From contig OX359245.1 of the NCBI GenBank assembly GCA_947179485.1, positions 65,087,067 through 65,151,066 on the forward strand: a DNA stretch of 64,000 nt, read 5' to 3'. This DNA comes from Allacma fusca (lineage: Eukaryota; Arthropoda; Collembola; Symphypleona; Sminthuridae). The notes under the pieces were generated by a model that saw only the letters and a program-made list of their open reading frames with translations, made no database searches and was not told the origin of the DNA. Shown here in pieces: positions 1-12,554 of the stretch (the stretch's first letter is position 1; each line of letters begins with the position of its first letter). The translations under genes and the position numbers were made by a program.

Positions 1-920
1 AGTAATAAATAAATAAAAACATGTAGTAATGTAATTATTATGATCACATGTTGAAATTGTTTAAATTTTGTATTATAGTTCAGAGTGAAGACTAGTATAA
101 GCAGAAAATTCTAAGTAATTAGCAGTATTTTATTCGAGTGTCATGCCTCCATTAAACTAATCACACTTCCTTAGTTAGTTGAACATTAAAATCTGACTTT
201 GCAATAACCATAACCATTAGTGTTCGCGGAGCGCTATACGCAAGCGGACATTTGAACGTTTGGACAGCGCTATAAGATTAACGTTACGCCAACCATCCTA
301 ACGTTAGAATTGTTCATTGGTACAATAGTCCTGCAACGTTCAGGGTTTTCCAGGATACTTAACAGTATAAAATTAAGGGTCATTTCCTAACTACTGTTTT
401 CTAGAAAAAACTAGGGACTATAATTTGGCATACATTCAGCTAAACTCAGAACATAAAATACTACCCTGGTAATGCATTGTAATCCAGCTGTTCAAATATA
501 TAAATGCTTCTGAACGTTCCAGTCGTTTTGAAATTGTCGTTTTCCTATTTATTGTCTATTAATAAACATGTATCCGCTACTTACCCTTTGGAAAATTCTC
601 TTATGCTTTGGACATGTAAATTCTGGGAAATTTTTATATATTCGTTTCCAAGGATTGACAGTAAATATCAAATAGAGATATTACTTCCACGTATCATATG
701 ACTCTAACATGAGAATTATTGAAAGGATTATTTAAATTAGACGGTATAATGTCTGAAAGGAAACCAATATACAAAACAATAGGAAATCCAGCTTTACTTC
801 AACCATTGGAATTCAGTCTGACATATTTTTTGATCAACAACAAACTTGAGAGTTACAGACATCAAATTTCAATACGTCAAATTTCGGGATTTGAATAGAT
901 TTTTTTTTGCACCAGTAGTT
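1..920. other. Upstream flank of GRL1, no gene seen
   Basis: AT-rich sequence with no convincing exon. Short open frames here lack splice context or any similarity to the neighbouring families. It presumably contains the promoter and 5' UTR of GRL1, but I cannot place a promoter element. Confidence 0.5.
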
Positions 921-2292
921 ATGCTAGGAGCAATTTCCAGAAGATATTTTTACGCTGGATTCTGGACCTGCAATTACTTTTGTCATGTTCCTTATCGTTG
1001 GGACACAGAGAGACAAATTCCTGTAAGAAAGAAGGATTTTGGAGGATATGCGGGTTGGATCATAAACATTCTGATCAATTTAGTGGGCTTCATTTGGGGC
1101 ATTGTGAGAACATTTCAAAGCTTCTCGAAATTAGATGGGTCCTTTCTGAGCTCCCAGTATTGCGTGACAACTTTTCTTTTAACATCCACGCTTTTGGTGC
1201 CACTTTTGCTTCAAATGGATCAAATTCGATGTCATGAGGATATGCTCATCATTTATCATCAGTTCATTGTATACTGCGACAGTTTTGAAAGTAATGATTT
1301 TTAAAAAAGCTTTCTTGGGAAACTCCTATAATTCGAACATGATTATAAGAACTTAATTAATTAATTAATTAGAATAAAAATAATGGAATTTATTTCTCTA
1401 GCAGAAACTATCAAAGGTTACATTCCTGGACGGCGATACTTGTTGGAACTTATCCGCAAAGACAAATTGGGAATTTTTCTCGCCAGCTGCTGGTGGAATT
1501 GGGTTCTAATTCAATGTATTGTTCTTACAATGAGTCTGATTTGTCCTGATATTCCTATATGGCCAACATCTGTACTCAAGTTTTCCTCACCGTATTTTAA
1601 TGCAATTGTTAAAGTTCTACAATTAATCCTGGTCACTTACATAATGGCAACGTGGGTCTCACTGGCTGCTTTGTACTCCATGCCCTTGTTTGAAATGATA
1701 TTTATTGTGAAAGCTGTCCTGCGAAATTCTGGGTAATTTTTAAATATTCATCATGATTAGTAAAATTTTAAAATACTCATTTTATTTAAAATATTTCAGG
1801 TTAGTTTCCTGTAAAAACAAGGCTTTCATAGGAAAATTTTTGAAGAGCTCTAAGGACATCAATTTTTACCGGGAGCTTCAAATTTTGATAAAAAATGCTA
1901 TGCACTTGTTCGGTGCATTAGCGTTACCAGCAGTACTTAGCCTTTTGATGTTGATTGCTGTGATTAATAATTATGTCATTGTTAGACTCTCAGGGTTAAT
2001 TAGCGTCGCGTCAACTATATCAAATTCACTGTTAATTCTTTACATACTAAAATTTTATTCATGGTGCGGGGAGGTCCAGTCCTCATCTTTAGACTTACTA
2101 TGCAGATTGTCCCGCTCGAAACAACCAGTTGTGGTGCAAAAACTTCTAAAGAGCTGTATGGCTTTGCGGGTAACTCTTGGAATCTTTGGGTTTGTCGACA
2201 GGGAAATGGTATTGACAGCTATGCAAATGCTGACGGTATCAACAATCAATACACTAGTCACATTTGAGGCTGGCCGTTGCATCAGGTGTTAA
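921..2292 (+). CDS. GRL1: seven-transmembrane gustatory-receptor-like protein
   Basis: Exons 921-1290, 1402-1732 and 1800-2292 join in phases 1 and 2 to give 397 residues with no internal stop. The ATG matches the start context of the paralogs (Met-Leu-Gly-Ala-Ile-Ser). Hydrophobic segments lie near residues 43-63, 79-99, 147-170, 191-214, 267-293, 295-320 and 360-385, which fits a seven-helix membrane protein. Family signatures are HVPYRWD, QIRCHEDMLIIY, a WW-N pair opening helix 3, and SKDI-FYREL in exon 3. Length and the small C-terminal helix resemble arthropod gustatory receptors, but the classical TYhhhhhQF end is replaced by STINTLVTF, so receptor function is inferred. It is the most divergent intact copy, and its first donor (GAAA/GTAATG) differs from the other copies. 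A possible AATAAA lies near 2435. Confidence 0.85.
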
Positions 2293-4335
2293 AACACAGT
2301 GGGGTTACTATTAAAGCTGCAAAAATCAACAAACCAGTTTCAAAAATCCAATACTTGAATTATATGTTGCGTAAAAAGTGTACAAAAGCAGCTTGTTTTC
2401 AGATCCTGTAAAATTTACTGGATTGACTTTGATAAATAAAAGTTAAAATATTCGACGTCCATGACAAGTTGAAGTAATGCAAAATCTAATCTAAAAATTA
2501 TCTATATTTATTATCGCGTAAAGTTTTAAATTCCTTCGTTCATTACATTACAGCGACATTCTTGTTGTTTTCCTTGCTATCAATTGTTTGTGAAATGAAC
2601 TTGTGAAGTTGCTGATGTTTCGTGCAGAAATTGTAACACATATGTGTCTATGTACTGCGCTATGACTAAACATTGGATTAATTTTGGTTCGAATTGCGAA
2701 AATTTATATTTCTTTAATAATAATTATTTAACATGGGAAAATTCAAATTAGTAAGTATGTGAAAATTTTTAAAGTCTGATACTTTTCAGATGACTTCAAA
2801 ATACGCATGTTCAAATACTGTATTTGAAAATGCTACTGCAAAGCTCTGCTCAGTAAAAATATGTTGAAATGTTTTAAATCCTAAAGTCGTTTCGATCAAA
2901 ATTTTGAAATTCATCTAGGAACAAAATTCCCAATTCAAATTCTCCAATTTCTTGAAACCAAAATTTTTGCCGAGAAGAAAACACCTGAGATTTGACCACC
3001 TCAGGCTACGAGAAGGTTAGTTAAGTTTATATTCAAGAAAATTACTTGCACAATAACAAAAATGATGCCGTAGTTAAATTTTGGCGGGATGTTCAAATGC
3101 AGGGTCGTATCGATAACTATTCTAACTATTCTAACAATCTGAACGCTGGTTCTAAGGTAGAAAGAAATCGAAGGGACTTTTTTTATAGTCAGCTATATAA
3201 ATAACCCTCCTGAACAAAAAACTGGCAAACCCTATTGACAAACGATTTTCCCTACCAAATGTCCGTACATACCTATATTTGCAAATCAGTGGTAAAAACG
3301 CCAAGTAAATTAAAAAAACCCTGTTTACAATTTTCCCTGAAAGATGTCAACATACATATGTAATCCCTGTGCATAAAAAAATCCCTTCTCTATTTAATTT
3401 TCAATTTTCCTCCTTGAATTTTTATTCCCTGTCAGAATTATTTTTCCCCTTGGGAGAATCTTCTCGTCTTTTCACAAAAATCCGTCCCCAGTTTGAAGGA
3501 TACATATATGAATTGAGATAATTTATTTTGGAATATTAATTATGGGAATTGATCTGATCCGTAAGTTGCACTATGTTAGAAGTACCTGTACTTTCCCATC
3601 CTTTTTCCTGTTCCTAATGAACATGTTTAAAATTTATAGTGCTAAAGTTATTAGATGTACACAATATTATGAATATATAGACTTACATTATACATTGAAG
3701 ATCAATATCAGAAAACACTGAAAATTGATAATGGTTTCAGATGTCTAGCATTACAGTAGAACTCAATCTAAAATGTGCTTTGCAAGATAAAACTCATGGG
3801 CTCGTACCCTCTAGCTTTTTAAGCACAAGTTGTGCCAATCCTCGCATTTTATATTTTTTTTGTAATTTTTTTCAAACCCAAGCATTCCCAAACAATGTGC
3901 ATGAACAGGAGAGGAATATACTCTGAAGCGTTGGAATTATCAAAAGTATAATTTATTTTATAGTGCTGACATATCCAAGAGGTTGCAAGGAAAATGAAGT
4001 AACTACTGGTATAAATTTGCAGTGTATGTACATATGTAACGCATTTGATAACACAGCAAGAATAATTGTCGTCAATATTCTAGTAATCTCATTTCATCAA
4101 AGGTCCCTCTACCATGTTTGTACAAATATATTTTCATGTTTTCTCAATGGACGAATGCATGAATTGATGGTAAGGTTACTCAATTGATTGCGCTTTGGAA
4201 CAATTGAATAACTTTGTGATTTTATTACCTTTCCAGCCCTTTACCTCGTAGCCACACGCCAAAATATTTGGCTTTCCTGTTCAGGAGTCTGCTCAGAGTC
4301 ATTACCGAAGTTGTATATCGATAGATATTTTTAAG
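2293..4335. other. Intergenic; degenerate hAT-like copy at about 3200-3496
   Basis: No exon recognised; two small open frames at 3741-3926 and 3963-4187 have no supporting signals. At about 3200-3496 the minus strand reads like a decayed copy of the CAGGGGTCGG element seen at 23471 and 36383. It begins CTGGGGACGG, then runs through GACGAGAAGATTCTCCCAAG and repeated CAGGGA-type words. The rest is AT-rich spacer. Confidence 0.45.
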
Positions 4336-7300
4336 ATGATCGCAGAGTTTTTCCTAACACTAGCCTTGCTTAGTGCTCTACTTGTACTCTACTTACGTTG
4401 GAATCATGGGACATTGGAGAAACTGGGCATTCCCGTCGTTAAAACTCATTTCCTCCTCGGAAGTCAGAGTAGTTTCACTGAAGTTTTTGGCCCTGAGAGA
4501 GATTTAGAGTGGTTTCAGGCGCATGGGAAAATTTACGGGGTAACACAAATTTATTATTAATTAACATTACTTATACATAATTACAGTAAAATCATTTTGT
4601 TATTTATATCAATCGTTTCGTTTAAAAAAAATACTAACACCATCTTTACAGGTTTACTGCGGTCGCCAGCCTCAAATACACATTGTAGACCCTGACATCG
4701 TCCGACAAATATATATCACAGATTTTGACAAATTCCGCAACCATAAATTCCCCGCGGGTGTAGCAGGCTCTCCAGTGTTAGGAGAAATGTTGGACTTTCT
4801 TACAGGTACAAATAACTGTACCTGTAAAATTTAAAAATTACTACAAAAAACTAAAGTAATTAACTTCCAAACCAGCGCTCAAATTCTAACAGTTAACAAT
4901 TCTTAAAGTGGCGCTTGGAACATTGGAGACTTATGGGGGGGGGGGGCGGCAGTGATGACCACAAATGCTTTTTTAAAATTTAATGGACAACATTTTCATT
5001 ACATGCATTTACTAATTGCTTTAACATTAAATAGATGATAAATGGAAGGCAGTCCGCACAGCTTTATCCCCCAATTACACACCAGCAAAGCTGAAAAGCA
5101 TGAGCGAACACATGATTGAAGCCACTGATGATATGTTAAATCTCCTCAAGAAGGATGTAGACTCTGCTCCGAATGGTCAATTCCAAGACTTTAATATTTA
5201 CGAGTCAGTATTTATAAATTAATTTATAGAAATTCATGATAATGCCATTGCGTAGCTCCGTTTTTTAACTGTATAAAAATTCTTACAATGGTCAAGTAAT
5301 TATGTTGCAGGGAAATATTCCTAATCGCATTGGATGCCTTTGCAAGATGTACACTCAATGTTAAAATCAAGGATCCCAGATCCACAGACAATGAATTTTC
5401 CAAAGCCTTCAGTGAACTTATCCCTGAAGTACTGCCTTTTGTAACGACAGTAGTGAGTAAGTTCGGAGTTCTGTCAACAAACACACAATTCAAAGTTTTG
5501 TAAAATAATTTGTACTTAAAATAAATCCGGATTAAAGTTGCAAGCCTGGATTTTAAATATTACAGATCTATTCCCCTGGCTTATGAAATTCGTAGAAGGA
5601 TTTTCTTCAAAGCAGCTGGACGGATTTTTCTTTCGAATCTTCCGAAAAGTAATGGCCGACAGGAGGAAAGTCAAACAATCCAATGATGATGACTTCATCG
5701 ATTTTTTAATTAGAATGGTGGACAAAACTGCAACGGAAGAGTACAAGAAACTAAATATTTCTGAAGTGACGGTTGTAGCTCAAGGGGTTGAGTTTTTCTT
5801 GGGTGGGATTGATCAAATTGTAGCAAACATGTTAGTCATGATTTTGTGCACGAGTCGAAATCCGGAGATTAAGCAGAAGCTTTATGACGAAGTGGATGAG
5901 TATTTGTTGAGACACGATGGGAAAATTACTTACGAGAGCTTGGGAGAGTTGAAATATTTAAATGCCTGTCTTTATGAAGCACTTCGACTGCATCCCGTAT
6001 TTTCAAGGACTGACAGACTCTGTAATGAGGATGTGGAGTACAAGGGTTTGAAGATTAGGAAGGGAATGACGGTTGTGGTTCCACTTTGGCCTTATAATAG
6101 GAACCCCAAGTACTTCCCTGACCCTCATACATTTGACCCGGAGAGGTTCATGCCCCATAATAAGAACAACATGGATATGATTACGTTTGGATCTTTTGGA
6201 CATGGTCCGAGGCTCTGCATCGGGATCAGAGCTGCGCACAAGTACAAGTAGTACACGAGTATTTCAAGTCAAGTTCGCGTTCGGGTCGTGGTCAAGTAAA
6301 TAAATTTAAAACCATGAACGGTTCGGGTCGTGTTCAGGTATTTCATCGACTTGACCATGATTTCTTACCTCAAGTCAAGTTCGTGGTCAAGTATAATTAT
6401 TTTACTTGAACCATAGTACCTGGTCATGTTCAAGTAAATATTAAAAAGTACTTGACCACGAACTTGAGTTTTTCGTGTACAAGTTCAAGTAATTTTGTTT
6501 GTGCAATTCTTCATGGCTGAGGGAGTTTTCAATTCACTTACGATTCACTGTACTAAATGAAACTTAAAACGGCATTTAATACATCACTTTAAGCGGCATT
6601 TGTTAATTTGTTCGTGTACACAAATACAAAAGAAAGCTCAACATTCATATGGCTCCGTGGAAATTGATTTAAAAATGTTAGCACCCATGTTTATAATAGT
6701 ATGTGACAACAAAACCTAAAAGGAGTTCTGTGTCCCCGAAAATGTCAACTGAGTCACCAGACCCACCCGGTACACGAAATCAGAGTAGATCTGCAGTGTA
6801 CAATCGTTCTACATTCATTGAAAGGAACCAAAAATACAACTATTATTTTTAGAGGCGGTTGCTAGCAAAATGCTGGGTGAAACCTAGTGTGTTAGAAACC
6901 CAGGTTCGCTTTCATTAGAAATATAAATTCAATAAAACTTAAGTATTTTGATGTCCAATGGATTACTTGAAAGTACTTGAAAGTTCAAGTTCATGGTCAA
7001 GTTCGGGTCATGGTCAAGTCAAGTTGAAGTTGGACCCGAAACGCGCGTATAAAATCATGGTCAAGTAATATGAGAATTACTTGAAAACCCGAACTTGTTT
7101 CATTCAAGTATTACTTGAACTGAAAATGTCAAGTTCGGGTAATCTTGAAATACGTACTTGAGAAGTCGGGGTCAAGTCAAGTTCGTGGTCGGATCTTTAT
7201 AAATACTTGACCCGAGCGCAGCACTAATCGGGATGAAGTTTTCCATGCAGTTTATGCTAATTTTAGGAGTTCAAATGTTTCAAAAATTTAATTTCACCAC

Positions 7301-7391
7301 GAAACCTGGCACTAGCGTGGAGTACTTACCCACTCTTTTTCCTGGACTCTCTAGAGTGTCTCCAACTGGTGTGAATGTGACTACACGCTGA
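4336..7391 (+). pseudogene. Cytochrome P450, interrupted by a hAT-like insertion at the heme motif
   Basis: A microsomal heme-thiolate monooxygenase. Exons are 4336-4539, 4652-4805, 5035-5203, 5311-5456 and 5566-6226, resuming at 7235-7391 after a 1000-bp element. Without the element and one target-site copy the frame is exactly 497 codons, the usual P450 size. Visible parts are an N-terminal membrane anchor (residues 2-20), GKIYGVYCG, a helix C-type WKAVRTALSP, helix K ExxR in YEALRLHP, FDPERF, and the heme loop FGHGPRLCIG. The I-helix reads FFLGGIDQIVANM, lacking the usual acidic-Thr pair. Overall it looks CYP3-clan-like. As sequenced, the frame runs from Cys-Ile-Gly into the element and stops at 6251, removing about 50 C-terminal residues just after the heme cysteine. 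It is probably non-functional, although the insertion looks recent and might be polymorphic. An AATAAA lies near 7427. Confidence 0.9.
6227..7226. mobile_element. Non-autonomous hAT-like element in the P450 heme exon (1000 bp)
   Basis: The flanks carry a perfect 8-bp target duplication ATCGGGAT (6219-6226 and 7227-7234). The ends are imperfect inverted repeats, CAGAGCTGCGC on the left and TAGTGCTGCGC read inward on the right. The body has no transposase and is crowded with CAAGT, TCAAGTTC and GGTCAAGT words on both strands at both sides. The 8-bp duplication and A-G-N-G-C-T-G ends assign it to the hAT superfamily. Confidence 0.9.
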
Positions 7392-7932
7392 GATAGAATT
7401 GAATCACAATTTAAAAAAAAATTAAATTGATTAAATAAAATTGGAGGAAACGTTTTGTATTACTTATGTTTCTGGATTGTAGAATATGAACTCGATCTTT
7501 AATAGTATATATTTAGACTAGTCATTACTTCTATTGGGATTTCTTACCTTTTAAATTACATTTTTATCCGTTTTAATCAAACCTGGGATTTCCAAGTATC
7601 AGTATCACTTTAAAATTTGAAGAATATTACTTACAGAAATCTCTAAAATTTTACCTGACATGTAACTTAAATCATAATAAAATTAATTGAGTAAAATTTA
7701 AGTTGTAGATAGCCCGAAGATGAACATAGTTGTTGTTCGAAAGCTTCCTATTTGTAATAAAGAATGGACTCCTCTGAAACCAATTTAAAAGCAAAACATA
7801 TGTTAAAATTAGTTGTTTTGGAGATATATTTGATGTGTATTCTCCGCTCAACCAATTTAAGTCATAATATTTATTGTAAATTGGCTTTCTGCAAATTTAG
7901 TCATATCGAATAATTTTAATGAGTTACATATA
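7392..7932. other. P450 3' flank and start of A2 upstream flank
   Basis: From about 7560 the sequence is homologous to 20030-20410, the flank upstream of A4. This marks the left part of the duplicated A-unit flank. No gene seen. Confidence 0.6.
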
Positions 7933-9711
7933 CAGTCAACTCTCTCTATAACGGATATTCTGGGGACTGTCATATTTTGTCCGCTATAAAGATTGTCCCT
8001 TATAGGCTTATAACGGAATTAAATCCACTATAAAGAAAGCACACTAACTTATCCAAAAAGTAACTAGACATGCTAATGAAAAATTGAAAAATCGCTAAAA
8101 ATACATGTAGTTGGTGCATTTGTTAATTTTTGGTATGTAACCACCAGGGACGGGAATTCGAATTCGAATCGGAATTAGAATCGGAATTATATTCAAAAAA
8201 TTTGGGTATCCGAATCGATATTAGAATCGGAAAACAATTCACCACGGTATTTGTATCCGAAATTGGATTAGAATAAAACAAGGGTATTCGAATCGGTATT
8301 CGAATAATTTTTAACGAATTCCTATTCCAATAAAGTATCGATTTCATTGGGTTTTATACTGTCACGTGCGAGAAAATGTTCATAGGAAGCATTTTTGGAA
8401 AGCCGCACACATGCAATTATAAAACCCAAAGGGCAAGTAACGAACGTTTCGTATACGAAAAGTGTATGGTTTGTAATGGGCAGTGATTTATAGCCCGTTT
8501 TGTAAAAAATTCTACAAATAGGATGAGATAGCCGCGTGGTGTCGGTCTTACAGGACGACTAAGTAAATCAAATTTCTTCTTTTTTAAATCTTGTTCTCAT
8601 CATGGAAATGCGTAAAACTAATTCCGTTGAAGTGCATTTTAGTTACGATGTGTTATCAAACAAATCGATTTGCAAACATATACTGTCAGAAAAAACTAAC
8701 CGGAAAAGTAGTTATACAGGTTAACAGATTACTCCGAATTTTTTAAAAATGTTATTGGATCAATCCTTGCTTTTCTAGTTACTGAAATTTCAGTTGAGCG
8801 TGTGTTTTCTGCGCTTAAATTTATATTAAATGATTGCGTGGTAATGCATAGATGCAAAAACGCTTAATGTGTTATGTATCGCTTATTGTTTTGCGATTAA
8901 ATTGTTCTTTTGAATAAATTCCCATTTTTTGTGCGAATATCCGAAAAGTATTTGAATCGGAATTCAAATTCAGCAAGTATTCAAATATATTGGAATCCGT
9001 ATCGGAATTCAAATTTTTAAGTATTATAAAAAATAATTAAAATTGAAATCGAAACTATAAAGTATTCGAATCCGAATTTAAATCCGTATTTTTCCGATAT
9101 CCCGTCCCTGGTAACCACTTCAATTCTTGATATCCAACTCCAAAAATCTGTTGAACGGTTGTTACCACTTCAATTTTTGAAATCCAACTCCAAAAATCTT
9201 GAAAAAGAACTTGACAAATTATTTTTTCAATATACTTTACTCTCCTATTTGCCGGATTGTATTTCAAAAATTATTCAAGGTTTAGTGCTGCACATTTTAA
9301 AGTCACGTATTCCTTGATTTTAATTAGCGGTCAATAAATATTAATAAATTTTTACAATATTGTCGGTTATAGTTCACATTCAATCTGCCGAGACACCGTG
9401 GTTAACTGGAAACTGAAGTGCAAAAATAAGCTTATTGTTAGTATGCAGTTTTCACGTTTTGTTTCCAAATTCTGGTGGAAACGACTGCACACATACCAAT
9501 TATTTTTTGAAAATCCGTTATAGAATGTGTGTACCACTCCACCGTTCCTTGAAATATGTTCCCTTATAGAGAGTTTTCCCTTATAAACATATCCCTTATA
9601 AGCCGAATCTTATACATGTAGTTATATGGGCATTTTGCGGGGACCAACCAATTATGTCCCTTATAGTGAGTTTTCCCTTATAGAGTACTCCCTTATAGAG
9701 AGATTTGACTG
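7933..9711. mobile_element. Tigger/pogo-like element with TA target duplication, host of a nested hAT
   Basis: The ends are inverted repeats CAGTCAACTCTCTCTATAA and, read inward from the right, CAGTCAAATCTCTCTATAA, each flanked by TA. The interior has repeated CCCTTATAG words. The paralogous flank of A4 near 20407 lacks it (GAGTTACA running straight into GTTGCC), so it is a post-duplication insertion. Positions 8145-9110 are a later hAT-like insertion inside it. No transposase frame is visible. A short direct duplication lies around 9111-9200. Confidence 0.8.
8145..9110. mobile_element. Non-autonomous hAT-like element, GAATTCGAAT words (966 bp)
   Basis: A perfect 8-bp duplication GTAACCAC (8137-8144 and 9111-9118) brackets inverted ends CAGGGACGGGA. 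Both sides of the body are dense in GAATTCGAAT and GAATCGGAATT words. The middle (about 8350-8940) is unrelated AT-rich sequence including GTTGAGCGTGTGTTTTCTGC, which could be a worn trace of a hAT C-terminal coding region (VERVFSA-like). It lies inside the 7933-9711 element. Confidence 0.85.
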
Positions 9712-10785
9712 TATTTGCCTTTTCAAACAACAGAGCTTGTACTTAATTAAAGCTCAGTTTCCCTCTACAATTGTATAAAACCAATTTGAATTAATGTGGC
9801 ATGAATTTTGCGATTTCCTTTCTATTAGAACAGTATGCTGTTTAAAATTCCTAACTTCAAAATTACATGTCATTAAATACAATTCAATCTTCGTGTACAA
9901 ACATTGTAACTAATTTCCGTAAATGGCTGATTTGTCTTCTTTTATTTAATTTTATTTGCAGTGATATAAATTTGTAGCCCCAGGTCATACACATAGGTAC
10001 AAACTCCTGCCGCAGTTTTCATGAGCAATGAGATATGACGGAGTAACAAATTTCTCGAGCTTGTACTGACCACGGCTGCTAAACAATTGAACTTATATAA
10101 ATAAAATGTTTACCGACATTTCCTCCTGACCCTGCGGAGATACTTCAAATATTCGAATTAAAAAAAATTAATTAAGTCTAAGCAATTCGTAACTCACTGT
10201 GAATGCATTTATTTGCACGAAATACCTGACTTTGTCGTTATAAAGCTTCTACGTGACTCTGTTTCCCTTAGCGTGACGATATCTCAATAGAATTTGGAGA
10301 TATATTTCTTAGGTCAGAACTTCAAAAGGTGAGTGTTCCATTCATTAATATGTATATGAATGCTAGACTTATTGTTAGTGGTGACCCAGCAACTAACATT
10401 TGAAGTCATCACTAACTTCTGGAAAAGCATTACGATCACTGTGAGGTTGTATTACAGTACACATGTACTGTGTGTTACATTGCAGTGAACGTTCTATATA
10501 ATGCGTTTCCAAGGGATGACAAATATCTACCAAAATAGATGTCACTGTATAGAACATAAATCTTTAAGAGTGTATGTATGTAATCCAATGAAAACTTGAG
10601 CGTCTTAGTTATTTCCTTATAAACTTTCAGGTAAATGCCAAAATGAAACCACTCCAGGCCTAATTCACTGTATTTAAGGTCAATGATATTAAAGAAAAGT
10701 TCAAATTATTCATACTCAACACATTAGTTGCTTAAATTTCTTTTTTATTCTTACAGTGTCACAAATTTATACTTGGCCAGTCATA
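9712..10785. other. Upstream flank of A2, duplicated upstream of A4
   Basis: Homologous over its length to 20410-21690. A pyrimidine-rich tract ending in TTCTTACAG at about 10747-10756 precedes the start of A2, and the same occurs before A4 (about 21664). This suggests a conserved splice acceptor for an upstream, perhaps non-coding, first exon that I could not locate. Confidence 0.55.
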
Positions 10786-12554
10786 ATGCTCAAAGCTATT
10801 TCCAGGAAATATTTCTACGCTGGATTCTGGGCCTGTAATTACTTTCGGCATGTTCCTTATCGATGGGACATAGAGAGGAATTTACCCGTAGCAAAAAATG
10901 ATATTGCAGGATTCATCGGATGGATTCTAAACATTTTGATTACTCTGATTTCCTTAATTTGGGGCACAGTGCGAATATTTCAAAGCTACTCGAACTTAGA
11001 TGGTTCCTTTTTGAGTACTCAGCATTGCATTGTGACAGCTAGTTTAACGCTTAGTCTTTTGGTGCCTCTTATGTTTCAAATTGATCAAATTCGCTGTCAT
11101 GAGGATATGCTTATCATTTATAATCAGTTCATTAGGTACTGCGACAGTATGAAAGGTAATATAATTATTCTAATACAAAACATTTCTCCCGTATCTCACG
11201 CTCTCAATTCTAGATAAACTCACGTATTTTCGTGTGACACGTATATGCATGTTTAATTTTAGTTTTTAATTAGTATACCAAATCAACGAATTGAATAAAA
11301 TAATAAGGTTCTCAACGGATCGAATATGTCCAAACGGGTACGGTTCGGATACAAAAATTGCCGAAAATTCGGATTGATTTAAAAACTAAGCCAAACTCTA
11401 GAAACAATTTCAATTTGTACAATCTACCCGAGTCAATTCATCAGTTACCCGAAGGTAAGATCGGGTAGCTTTTGGCTTCGGATATGACAAATATGCCATC
11501 CACAGATAAGGTAATTTTTAATCCTATGGAAACCGATAGGATTGGATGCGTTTCAGTTTTACTGACAAAATTTCGGATCCAATTGGATTCGGATACGATA
11601 TGTGAATTTGCCGATCCGTCGAGAATACTAGACAATCAAATTATGATAAATTATTTTAATAGGACATCCTGGAAGCAATACATCCAAACGCAAATTTAAA
11701 ATCCTTACTGAAGATAATACAGGAGTATACTTGGCATGCATTTGGTGGAATTTGATACTAATCCAATTAATTGTCCTTTCAATGAGTCTGATTTATCCTG
11801 ACATCCCACTTTGGCCAACGTCAGTGTTCAAGTTTTCATCCCCATATTTTAATGCGACTGTCAAAATTTTACAAGGAATCCTCATCACTTACGTTATGGG
11901 AACCTGGGTCTCGCTGTGTGCCATGTACTCCATGCCTTTGTTTGAAATGCTGTTTATTGTCAAAGTTATCATGCTAGATTCTGGGTAACTTTGAATTTAT
12001 TACAAACAATAAAAATTGAAATTTCTTTTACAATTTAAAAAAATAATTTATTTTGTTTTCAATACATCAGGTTCATTTGCAGTAAGACCGCAGCTCTGAA
12101 ATTCAGTTCTGTGAGGTGTTCGAAGGACATCCAGTTCTACAGGGAGCTTCAGGTTTTAACACTGAATGCAATGCACTTATTTAGCCCAATTGTGCTACCG
12201 GGAGTGTTCTGCGGTATGATATTCGTGATTGTAATTAACAATTACATAATTGTTAGAACCTCAGGGATATTTTGCGTCGGGTCAGGTGTATCAAGTGCGA
12301 CAGCAGTTTTTTACATTTTAAAGTTGTGTTCTTGGTGTGCGGAGGTCCAGGCCTTATCTTCAAACTTGCTCTGCACCTTGTCCTGCTTCAAACATGCACT
12401 TGTGGTGAGAAAAATCCTAAGATCCTACAGGCCTTTGCATGTAACTCTTGGATTTGTTTGCTTTGTCGATAAGGGTATGGTGCTAGCGATACTGGAAACG
12501 CTTGCGGAGTCAACAATAAATATGTTGGTCACATTCAATAACATCCTGGTATAA
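10786..12554 (+). CDS. A2: seven-transmembrane gustatory-receptor-like protein
   Basis: Exons 10786-11155, 11663-11984 and 12071-12554 give 391 residues with intact frame and phases. The start is the ATG of Met-Leu-Lys-Ala-Ile-Ser. An in-frame extension upstream to a possible acceptor at 10756 exists (YTWPVI), so an extra N-terminal exon cannot be excluded. It carries all family signatures (HVPYRWD, QIRCHEDMLIIYNQF, WPTSVFKFSSPYFNA, SKDIQFYREL). A-type genes differ from B and C types in the exon 2 start, which reads KFKILTEDN rather than WFQIVTQDK. Intron 1 is long (507 bp) because it holds a repeat-rich insert. It is a close paralog of A4. Confidence 0.85.
11300..11640. repeat. GGAT/CGGAT word-rich insert in intron 1 of A2
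   Basis: Inside intron 1 the sequence is crowded with GGATCC, TCGGATA, ATTCGGAT and CCGATCCG words in both orientations, in the style of the hAT-like elements elsewhere. The same insert lies in intron 1 of A4, so it predates the block duplication. I could not define terminal repeats or a target duplication. Confidence 0.5.

Noticed and set aside
4926-4950. Poly-G run as a functional quadruplex element
   Set aside because: A single short homopolymer within a P450 intron; nothing links it to a function and its length may be a sequencing artefact.
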